This document shows positions 1 to 6,117 of a stretch of 9,048 nucleotides of DNA, in pieces. Position 1 is the stretch's first letter; the number at the start of each line of letters is the position of its first letter. The notes under the pieces were generated by a model, which ran no database searches, had not been told where the DNA came from, and was given only the letters and a program-made list of their open reading frames with translations. The translations under genes and the position numbers were made by a program. Origin of the DNA: Collinsella sp. (GTDB lineage: Bacteria; Actinomycetota; Coriobacteriia; Coriobacteriales; Coriobacteriaceae); NCBI GenBank assembly GCA_019414465.1, contig DXLY01000007.1, positions 30,127 through 39,174 on the forward strand. The letters run 5' to 3'.

Positions 1-377
1 GCGCGCAGCGCGCAGGCCAACCCGGCATCGGCGACAATCAGAGCATCGGCGCCCAGCTCCAGTGCATGAGCTCCCAACGCCACGGCGTCGGCAAGCTCAT
101 CGTCAAACACGAACACGTTGAGCGTTACGTACACACGCACGCCATGGGCATGCGCCACGGCGCAGCCGCGCGCAAACTCGTTATCCGTAAAGCCATGGGC
201 GCTCACACGGGCGTTAAAGCCGCCCAACCCCGCATAGATGGCATCGGCGCCCGCGGCGATGGCCGCAAGCATCTGGTCGAGTCCGCCCGCCGGCGCCAGC
301 AGCTCGGGCAGCGCCGCACCGGCAGCATCCAATCCAGTCTCGTATTGTCCGCTCGGCCCCATCGCCCGAATCGCCAT
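1..377 (-). CDS. U32 family peptidase-like protein, N-terminal part (cut by window edge)
   Basis: The first 125 codons are visible, with no stop before the left edge. The start is ATG at 377-375, preceded by a good ribosome binding site AAGGAG (385-390) with 7 nt spacing. The translation matches the N-terminal TIM-barrel-like region of the U32 family: PELLAPAGG at residues 24-32, GADAIYAGLGGFNAR at 43-57, then GFTDNEF, VRVYVTLNVFVFDDEL and a GADALIVADAG segment. Known members include collagenase-like peptidases and RlhA/TrhP-type proteins that hydroxylate rRNA or tRNA, so 'peptidase' is a family label and not a demonstrated activity. About 20 residues precede the first conserved motif. The Cys residues and C-terminal domains that would separate subfamilies lie outside the window. 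It is transcribed divergently from the penicillin-binding protein, with 162 bp between the two start codons. Confidence 0.85.
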   Translation of the reverse strand, partial: MAIRAMGPSGQYETGLDAAGAALPELLAPAGGLDQMLAAIAAGADAIYAGLGGFNARVSAHGFTDNEFARGCAVAHAHGVRVYVTLNVFVFDDELADAVALGAHALELGADALIVADAGLACALR

Positions 378-539
378 CGACAAACTCCTTACCAAGGTAT
401 GCATTCACTCTGAAAAATGCCGTCTTCCAGCATACACGAGGCCTCGCGCGCCCCGTTTGGTTTATCGTGTAATAACTTATGTCCATCCTGCCCCGACGGC
501 ACATCCACCGTCCGGCACGACATACCTGGAGGTCAATAT

Positions 540-2732
540 ATGGGTCCTCGCCAACGACAGGGACGCAGCCGTTCAAAGACGCATGCTCTGCCCATAATCC
601 TGCTCTCGTTTTTGGGCTTTCTGCTGATTGCGGGCGTGGCATTTGGCATCGGCATGGTCGGCAACGTCAACCGCTGGCTGTCCGATCTGCCCGACTACAC
701 CGACGCCAACGCGTATCTGGTGAGCGAGCCCACCGAGATCGTCGACTGCAACGGCAACAAGATCGCGAGCTTCTACACGCAAAACCGCAAGTCCATCACC
801 AAGGACGAGGTCTCCCCCTACGTGCTGCAGGGCACCGTTGACGTCGAGGACGAGCGCTTCTACGAGCACGGCGGTATCGACCTGTGGGGTATCGCGCGTG
901 CTGCGGTGGCAACCCTCGGCGGCGGACACGAAGGCGCCTCGACGATCACCCAGCAGCTTGTGCGCAACACCATCCTGCAGGAGGAGCAATTCGACTCGAC
1001 CATTGAGCGTAAGGTGCGCGAGGCCTACATCGCCATCAAGATGGAGGACATGTACTCCAAAGACGAGATCCTCATGATGTACCTCAACACCATCTATTAC
1101 GGCCACGGCGCCTACGGCATCGAGGCCGCAGCCGAGACCTATCTGTCCAAGAGCGCCGCCGACCTCACCCTGAGCGAGGCCGCGCTACTCATCGGCCTTC
1201 CCAACTCGCCCTCGCAGTACGACCCCACGGTCAATCCCGATCTGGCACTGTCTCGCCGCAACAAGGTTCTCGACAACATGCTGCGCCTGGGCCACATCAC
1301 CCAGGAGGAGCACGATGCCGCACAGGCCGAGCCCATCACCCTCAACGTGACCGAAATCTCGGGCAGCGGCGTCGACGTTTACTCGCAGCCCTACTTTGTC
1401 TCCTACGTCAAGCAGCTGCTGGAACAGGAGTTCTCGACCGACGTGCTCTTTAAGGGCGGCCTGACCGTCAAGACCACCATCGACCCCACGATGCAGCAGG
1501 TGGCAGAGAATGCCGTCCGCGAGCAGCTCGACACGCTCTCGCTTGACGGCCTGGACATGGGCATGGTCGTCGTCGACCCCAAGACCGGCTACATCAAGTG
1601 CATGGTGGGCGGCTACGACTACAACGCCGACGAGAACCACGTAAACCATGCCACGGCCAAGCGTCCCGTCGGCTCCACCTTTAAGGCCTTTACGCTGGCA
1701 ACTGCCATCCAAAACGGCATGAACCCCAACGTCACCCTCAACTGCAACTCGCCGCTCAAGGCCAAGGGCACCACGACTGAGGTCCAAAATTACGCCAACC
1801 AGAGCTATGGCAACATCACGCTTAAGCAGGCGACGGCATACTCCTCCAACACCGGCTACATCCAGGTGGCGGAAGCCGTCGGCAACAGCAAGATCATCTC
1901 GCTCGTCAAAAAGCTCGGCATCGACCCCGCCAAGGACAACATCGAGGACGTTCCCGTCATGACGCTCGGCACCGGCTCGATCTCGCCACTCGAGATGGCC
2001 GCCGCCTACGCGACGTTTGCCAACGGCGGCTACTATCGCCAGCCGATCGCCATCACCGAGATTGATTCTCGTACCGGTTCGGTGCTGTACCAGCACACCG
2101 ACAATCCCTCACAGGTGCTTACCGAGGGCGAGGCCGCCGCGGTCACCGATGTTCTGTCCGGCGTCATGAAGGGCAGCGGTACGGGTGCTGCCGGCGCCCT
2201 GAGTGTCAATCAGCCCTATGCCGGCAAGACGGGCACCACCGACAACACCACCAACCTGTGGTTCTGCGGCTATACCCCGCAGCTGGCGTGCGCCCTGTGG
2301 ACCGGCTATTCCGCGGGCGAGATCCCCATCCAAAAATACGGCACGGACCTGCTGGGCGACAGCACCAACCTGCCTGTCTTTAAGCGGTTTATGAACACCG
2401 TTCTGACCGGTACCGAGCGCGAGGAGTTTGCGACCGGAACGGCGCCCACCTACAAGAACAACAGCGTCTGGAAGTTCTACGGCACCAACAACACCAAGAA
2501 GTCGGAGAACGACGACAAGGACGAAGAGGAAGAGGAAACCACCACGACGACCACGACGACCACGACGACCACGACCACCGAGACCACGGGCGGCGACACC
2601 ACCGGCGGCACCGGTACGACCGGTGGCTCGACGGGCGGCTCCACTGGTGGTTCGACCGGCGGCGATGGCGGCACGCCTACGCCTACGCCCACTCCCGACC
2701 CCTCGCCCACGCCTGACGATACGGTCGGCTAA
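540..2732 (+). CDS. Class A (bifunctional) penicillin-binding protein, PBP1A type
   Basis: This 730-residue protein polymerises lipid II into glycan strands and cross-links the peptides on the outer face of the membrane. The start is ATG at 540, with GGAGG at 528-532 (7 nt spacing). The frame is open further upstream to 417, but that stretch has no such site. A basic N-terminus (residues 1-15) is followed by one membrane segment (about 16-41). The GT51 glycosyltransferase domain shows EDERFYEHGG with the expected catalytic Glu103, EGASTITQQ (131-139), an RKVREAYIAIKME segment, and a KDEILMMYLN-type motif. The transpeptidase domain has the full active-site set: STFK with nucleophile Ser379 and Lys382, SSN (435-437) and KTG (563-565). 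After the catalytic part comes a low-complexity tail: acidic residues 655-666, fourteen Thr (667-680), three STGG units (697-708), then a Pro/Thr stretch to the end. No signal peptidase or sorting motif is seen. It is probably monocistronic, since a terminator follows 22 nt after the stop. Confidence 0.95.
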   Translation: MGPRQRQGRSRSKTHALPIILLSFLGFLLIAGVAFGIGMVGNVNRWLSDLPDYTDANAYLVSEPTEIVDCNGNKIASFYTQNRKSITKDEVSPYVLQGTVDVEDERFYEHGGIDLWGIARAAVATLGGGHEGASTITQQLVRNTILQEEQFDSTIERKVREAYIAIKMEDMYSKDEILMMYLNTIYYGHGAYGIEAAAETYLSKSAADLTLSEAALLIGLPNSPSQYDPTVNPDLALSRRNKVLDNMLRLGHITQEEHDAAQAEPITLNVTEISGSGVDVYSQPYFVSYVKQLLEQEFSTDVLFKGGLTVKTTIDPTMQQVAENAVREQLDTLSLDGLDMGMVVVDPKTGYIKCMVGGYDYNADENHVNHATAKRPVGSTFKAFTLATAIQNGMNPNVTLNCNSPLKAKGTTTEVQNYANQSYGNITLKQATAYSSNTGYIQVAEAVGNSKIISLVKKLGIDPAKDNIEDVPVMTLGTGSISPLEMAAAYATFANGGYYRQPIAITEIDSRTGSVLYQHTDNPSQVLTEGEAAAVTDVLSGVMKGSGTGAAGALSVNQPYAGKTGTTDNTTNLWFCGYTPQLACALWTGYSAGEIPIQKYGTDLLGDSTNLPVFKRFMNTVLTGTEREEFATGTAPTYKNNSVWKFYGTNNTKKSENDDKDEEEEETTTTTTTTTTTTTTETTGGDTTGGTGTTGGSTGGSTGGSTGGDGGTPTPTPTPDPSPTPDDTVG
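2538..2579 (+). repeat. Poly-threonine codon repeat in the PBP tail
   Basis: Fourteen consecutive Thr codons use only ACC and ACG. For most of the run they fall in a 9-bp period (ACC ACG ACG), giving a short in-frame tandem repeat. It sits between an acidic Glu run and Gly/Ser/Thr repeats in the extracytoplasmic tail of the penicillin-binding protein. Loss or gain of whole units would keep the reading frame, so length variation between strains is plausible, but this is an inference. Confidence 0.8.
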
Positions 2733-2754
2733 GAAGTACGCGACTAAAGCCAAC

Positions 2755-2793
2755 AAGGCCCCGAGCAGCTTATTGAACTGCTCGGGGCCTTTT
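2755..2793 (+). terminator. Intrinsic terminator of the penicillin-binding protein gene
   Basis: A perfect 14-bp stem pairs 2755-2768 with 2778-2791, is GC-rich (core GGCCCCGAGCAG) and encloses a 9-nt loop. It ends in a run of four T (2790-2793) followed by AGTTT. It begins 22 nt after the PBP stop codon. The minus-strand side lacks a clear T run, so it mainly serves the plus strand. Confidence 0.9.
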
Positions 2794-2830
2794 AGTTTGA
2801 AGCGACTGGGCGGTCGTTATACCAGCAAAC

Positions 2831-2866
2831 AAAAAAAGGGGGTACCGACCAACGTCGATACCCCTT
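2831..2866 (-). terminator. Intrinsic terminator of argR
   Basis: Read on the minus strand, AAGGGGTATCGAC pairs with GTCGGTACCCCCTT across a GTTG loop, with one bulged C and one G-T wobble. Seven T follow (2837-2831). It lies about 50 nt past the argR stop and about 40 nt from the oppositely directed PBP terminator, so the two convergent units are separately insulated. Confidence 0.85.
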
Positions 2867-2915
2867 ACAAGCCACTATGTAAGCGCACGCAGTGCCGAGC
2901 GCACGACCCGCACGC

Positions 2916-3353
2916 CTACTTGCGAGAATTGCTCAGCTTATTGATCAGCGCCTCGAGACGCTCGCCGTCCTCGGCCGTCTGGGCAATAACCAAAATCGTA
3001 TCGTTGCCGGCAAGCGAGCCAAGCACATCGGGCAACTCTGCCGCATCAACGGCGGCGGCGATGCCGGAAGCCGTGCCAGGCTGAGCCTTGATCATAACCA
3101 GATTATCGGTACGCAGAACGCCCGTTACGAGCTCGGAAACCATGCGCTGCAGGTGCAGGTCCTCTGCCAGAACATAGATGCCCTCAGGGAGCTTACGCAG
3201 CCCCATATCGGCAATATCGCGAGAGACAGTCGCCTGCGTGCAATCAAAGCCCATAGCACGGAGCTCATCGACCAGCACGCGCTGCGTGCGGACATCCTTA
3301 TTGCGCACAATATCTCTAATGGCATCCTGGCGCCCATTGCGTTTTTTAGCCAT
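2916..3353 (-). CDS. argR: Arginine repressor ArgR
   Basis: This 145-residue transcription factor senses L-arginine and controls arginine synthesis or breakdown genes. In the family it acts as a hexamer. The N-terminal winged helix-turn-helix (about residues 1-70) carries the recognition-helix signature QATVSRDIADMGL (40-52). The C-terminal oligomerisation and ligand domain contains PGTASGIAAAVD (92-103) and LGSLAGNDTILVI (111-123). The start is ATG at 3353, after a GGAGAGAGGG purine tract. An in-frame upstream start at 3386 would add 11 residues not expected in the family. One oddity is Asn117: characterised ArgR/AhrC proteins carry an Asp-Asp pair in the GDDT motif, and here it reads GNDT. 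No arginine metabolism gene is in the window, so targets must be elsewhere. It lies 132 nt downstream of the glycosyltransferase and has its own terminator. Whether it also has its own promoter is not settled. Confidence 0.95.
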   Translation of the reverse strand: MAKKRNGRQDAIRDIVRNKDVRTQRVLVDELRAMGFDCTQATVSRDIADMGLRKLPEGIYVLAEDLHLQRMVSELVTGVLRTDNLVMIKAQPGTASGIAAAVDAAELPDVLGSLAGNDTILVIAQTAEDGERLEALINKLSNSRK

Positions 3354-3386
3354 ACAAACCCTCTCTCCAAAAGATGGCGGAGACAA

Positions 3387-3417
3387 TCAATCAGTGATTG
3401 AATAGTTTAACGCTATT
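3387..3417. promoter_or_regulatory. Inverted repeats upstream of argR (candidate operator)
   Basis: A perfect 7+1+7 palindrome, TCAATCA-G-TGATTGA, lies at 3387-3401. It is followed directly by AATAG (3401-3405), which is inverted as CTATT (3413-3417) across 7 nt. The pair sits 33 to 64 nt ahead of the argR start codon in an AT-rich patch of an otherwise GC-rich region. ArgR proteins often repress their own gene, so an operator is plausible. However, the repeats do not match the classical ARG-box layout (TGAAT-N4-ATTCA), and no clear -35/-10 pair was found. Confidence 0.35.
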
Positions 3418-3485
3418 TGAAGGCTTTTGTGTATAAGAACGCATTTCGAAACAATTCTATGCAAGTTTGTTTCGTAATGAGCCGT

Positions 3486-4526
3486 TTAGGCGGGTTTTGC
3501 GCCCGTCCGGTTAAGAAAAGCTGCCAGATGCGTACACATCACGCAGCGCGCGGGCTTAGCGCTGGCGATCGGCCCAAACAACAGACCGAGTCCCCGATGG
3601 TTGTCCTTGAGCGCGGCGACCATCTGACGGGTTCGAGGCGCCTCGAGCATATCACGCATGCGGGCGGAACGCTCGATTGACGACACCCCATGCGGGCTCA
3701 GACACAAATTCTCGATGCAGGCGACCAGTCCGGCAAAGTAGAACTTTTGGCTTGCCAGCTTGAGCCGACCACCGCTATCTGCTTTCGAGAGTGAGTCCGC
3801 AAGCTCGTCGAGCGCTCGGGTGTCATCGGATACCTTGGCATACATGGTGGGATCAAAGGCGTCTGTAAGCTTAGGCGCTACCGTGTGGAAACAAGCGTCG
3901 CCGCATCCGGAGACGCGCTGCGCCTGCGAGAGCGCGCACACCATAAACTCAACCGTACGGTACGCCTTGCCGTGCGACAGGCATGCCTCAAACAGCGGAC
4001 GACTATACATCACGCCAGAGGTCTGAACGACTAGGCCGCCTAAAATCAACTGAGGCAGCCCGGCCACCATCGAAGATTTGCTATCAATGGAAATATGAGT
4101 AGCATCCAAGACGCGCGAATGGCGCTCTCGATGTGCATCATAGCGGTCGAGCGACACCGTGGGGAACACTATGTCTGCCGCAGTATCGCACGCGATATCG
4201 ACCATCTTGGAAAGGGATTGCGGAGCAAACCACTCATCGGCGTTCATGGCGATGATTTGAGAGCCGCGCGAGGCAGCAAAACCGGCACGAAGACACGCGC
4301 CGCGCGTCGCGTCCTCGACGTCAATCAAATCAATATGGATGTCCCTGTCGGCAGCAACTTGAAGCGAATGGCGCACACCGGGCGCAGTATCGCGACAGAC
4401 AACGACAATCTGCAAATCGTAGAGGTCTTGGTTCTGGATACTCTCGAGCGCACGCATCGCATAGCTGGGCGAACCTTCTACCACAAGGATCACCGAAAGT
4501 CGCGGATGCGAGCCACGTCGAACCAA
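3486..4526 (-). CDS. Glycosyltransferase family 2-like protein
   Basis: This is a 346-residue putative sugar transferase. The N-terminal 110 or so residues look like a GT-A fold: LSVILVVEGSPSYAMRALES (10-29), then a QIVVVCRD strand (39-46). A segment GACLRAGFAASRGSQIIAM precedes N-A-D-E (95-98), in the place where family 2 enzymes usually have Asp-x-Asp. The second Asp is kept and the first is Asn. The rest (about 110-346) is not recognised. No membrane segment stands out, so it is probably cytosolic or peripheral. Donor, acceptor and pathway cannot be inferred. The start is TTG at 4526, supported by GAGAGG at 4536-4541 (9 nt spacing) and by an in-frame TGA a little upstream. It lies 161 nt downstream of truA and upstream of argR on the same strand, with no other glycan genes nearby. 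A non-catalytic glycosyltransferase homologue is possible. Confidence 0.75.
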   Translation of the reverse strand: MVRRGSHPRLSVILVVEGSPSYAMRALESIQNQDLYDLQIVVVCRDTAPGVRHSLQVAADRDIHIDLIDVEDATRGACLRAGFAASRGSQIIAMNADEWFAPQSLSKMVDIACDTAADIVFPTVSLDRYDAHRERHSRVLDATHISIDSKSSMVAGLPQLILGGLVVQTSGVMYSRPLFEACLSHGKAYRTVEFMVCALSQAQRVSGCGDACFHTVAPKLTDAFDPTMYAKVSDDTRALDELADSLSKADSGGRLKLASQKFYFAGLVACIENLCLSPHGVSSIERSARMRDMLEAPRTRQMVAALKDNHRGLGLLFGPIASAKPARCVMCTHLAAFLNRTGAKPA

Positions 4527-4687
4527 ATTATCCGTCCTCTCGACAGCAATGAATCAAACCGTGGTTCATGGTACACCCCGGCAATAAAAGCAATGAGACA
4601 CCGGTTGCATTGCACGCCAAGAACAGATGTTGCACACGCGCAGCCCACAGATGACAGGTGTCGACGCACGACACGTCGAGCCCTCCC

Positions 4688-5512
4688 CTAGTCGAGCACG
4701 ACAAGCTCGGCGGGATCGTAATCCACGCCCATAAACGTAAGGCCGCAGGCAGGAGCCGTGGGGCCCGCAGCGGTGCGGTCGCAAGCATCGATAACCTCGC
4801 GCATCCACTCGGGTTCACGGCGATGCATGCCAATCTCGACAAGCGTGCCCACGATCGTACGGACCATCGAATGCAGAAACGCATTGCCCTCGATGGTGAA
4901 CGTCAGGATGTCCTCGCCAAACGCAACCTCATGGCCAAATTCGGCACGCATCACGCAGCGATGCGTGGGCTTGCCAACGGCCGAAGCAACCTTGCAAAAG
5001 CTTTTAAAGTCCTGCTCGCCCAGCAGTGCGGGGCAGGCAGCAGACATAGCCTCAACATCCAAGGGATAGCGATGCCACCACACGGCACCGCGCGAGAGCA
5101 CGGGGCGCGCATCGCGATCGGCAATACGGTACGTATACGTACGGGACCGCGCGTCAAAGCGGGCAGAAAAGCCCCTACGGGCCTTGTAGACCTCGTTTAT
5201 GGCGATATCTTTGGGCAGGAGGGCATCCATAGCCCTCAGCCACCTACGGCGCGTCAGAGCAAGCTCAGCGTCCGTTACGGGCACGCTAATGTACTGGGCC
5301 ACCGCATGCACGCCGGCATCGGTACGACCCGCACACGTCAGATCGATCGGGCGGCGCAGCAGCGTCTCGATAGCGCGGCGCAACTCGCCCGCAACGGTCG
5401 TCTGGCCCGGCTGCTCGGCAAATCCGCTATAGGACGAGCCATCATAGGCAACACAGAATACAAGCGTGGCATCGAGCTCAGGAATCGAATTGAAATCAGA
5501 CGGCGCGGTCAT
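4688..5512 (-). CDS. truA: tRNA pseudouridine(38-40) synthase TruA
   Basis: This 274-residue enzyme converts uridines 38-40 of the tRNA anticodon arm to pseudouridine. The hallmark AGRTDAGVHA is at residues 61-70, with catalytic Asp65. An N-terminal VAYDGSSYSGFAEQPGQTTV segment, the central ARSRTYTYRI and FKSFCK regions, and the C-terminal FLHSMVRTIVGTLVEIG motif complete the family pattern, so both halves of the fold are present. The start is ATG at 5512, chosen for GGGAG at 5518-5522 (5 nt spacing). An in-frame TTG at 5527 lacks a binding site. truA follows rplQ, as in many bacteria, but an intrinsic terminator separates them and only 35 nt lie between the T run and the truA start. No terminator is visible after truA. 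Confidence 0.96.
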   Translation of the reverse strand: MTAPSDFNSIPELDATLVFCVAYDGSSYSGFAEQPGQTTVAGELRRAIETLLRRPIDLTCAGRTDAGVHAVAQYISVPVTDAELALTRRRWLRAMDALLPKDIAINEVYKARRGFSARFDARSRTYTYRIADRDARPVLSRGAVWWHRYPLDVEAMSAACPALLGEQDFKSFCKVASAVGKPTHRCVMRAEFGHEVAFGEDILTFTIEGNAFLHSMVRTIVGTLVEIGMHRREPEWMREVIDACDRTAAGPTAPACGLTFMGVDYDPAELVVLD

Positions 5513-5547
5513 GGGCGCTCCCAACAAACAATCAACGGTATCGCGAC

Positions 5548-5578
5548 AAAAAAAGAGGGGTACGCGAACGTACCCCTC
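5548..5578 (-). terminator. Intrinsic terminator at the end of the ribosomal operon (after rplQ)
   Basis: On the minus strand GAGGGGTACG pairs perfectly with CGTACCCCTC around a TTCG tetraloop and is followed by seven T (5554-5548). It lies 26 nt beyond the rplQ stop and just ahead of truA. The tetraloop is closed by G-C, not the extra-stable C-G, but the 10-bp stem and T run make it a strong candidate terminator. Confidence 0.92.
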
Positions 5579-5604
5579 GAATATAGCCTATGCAGACGGA
5601 ATGT

Positions 5605-6087
5605 CTACTCAGCGGTCTCCTCAGCAGGAGCCTCCTCGGCAGCGGTCTCCTCGGCAGCCTCGACCTTCTTGGGAGCAGCGGCCTTCTTGGGGGCCGGAGC
5701 AGCCTTCTTGGCCTTAGGCGTGCAAGGCTCGGTGACGAGCTCCATGATAACGATGGGAGCGTTGTCGCCCTTACGGTTACCGAGCTTCATGATGCGGGTG
5801 TAACCACCGTTGCGGTCCTGCCACATGCCCTGAGCAGCCTTGTCGAAAATCTCGGCAACGAGCTGCTTATCGCCGAGCTTGGCGATAGCCAGACGACGAG
5901 AGTGCAGGTCGCCCTTCTTGGCCCAAGTGATGATCGGGTCGACGACCGAACGCAGCGCCTTAGCACGGGTCTCGGTGGTCTTGATGCGGTCGTTCTCGAA
6001 GAGGGCCTTAGCAAGGCTCTTCTTCATGGCCTTGGTGTGGCTCGCATCGGTGCCGAGCTTCAGGCCCTTCTTAACGTTGTGACGCAT
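5605..6087 (-). CDS. rplQ: 50S ribosomal protein L17, with C-terminal extension
   Basis: This is a large-subunit protein near the exit tunnel. The conserved core covers about residues 1-120: MRHNVKKGLKLGTDASHTKA at the start, RIKTTETRAKALRSVVD (34-50), and GYTRIMKLGNRKGDNAPI (95-112). A tail of about 39 residues follows. Its first part is Lys/Ala/Pro-rich (124-142) and its end is Glu/Ala-rich (143-160), making the protein 160 residues against about 120-130 for tail-less L17. The start is ATG at 6087, with GAGGAG at 6098-6103 (10 nt spacing). It is the last gene of the alpha-operon block, 30 nt after rpoA, and is closed by the terminator at 5548-5578. Confidence 0.97.
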   Translation of the reverse strand: MRHNVKKGLKLGTDASHTKAMKKSLAKALFENDRIKTTETRAKALRSVVDPIITWAKKGDLHSRRLAIAKLGDKQLVAEIFDKAAQGMWQDRNGGYTRIMKLGNRKGDNAPIVIMELVTEPCTPKAKKAAPAPKKAAAPKKVEAAEETAAEEAPAEETAE

Positions 6088-6117
6088 GGTCTAGTTTCTC
6101 CTCAAATATGCGAAGCA

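Noticed and set aside
468..473. TGTAAT, a -10-like hexamer ahead of the PBP gene
   Set aside because: There is no acceptable -35 at 16-18 nt, so it is not reported as a promoter.
417..539. Upstream extension of the PBP reading frame by 41 codons
   Set aside because: No ribosome binding site precedes 417. GGAGG stands correctly before ATG 540, after which the basic N-terminus and membrane segment begin.
1185..2096. A 303-codon open frame on the minus strand inside the PBP gene
   Set aside because: It is antisense to the transpeptidase region with all its motifs. The composition (Val/Gly/Asp-rich) fits a codon-bias shadow.
2477..2710. Minus-strand frame coding poly-Val and Pro-Val repeats
   Set aside because: It is simply the complement of the Thr and Gly/Thr repeats of the PBP tail.
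4528..4884. Minus-strand 118-codon frame ending next to the glycosyltransferase start
   Set aside because: It largely overlaps the truA 3' part in another frame, and the translation has no family features.
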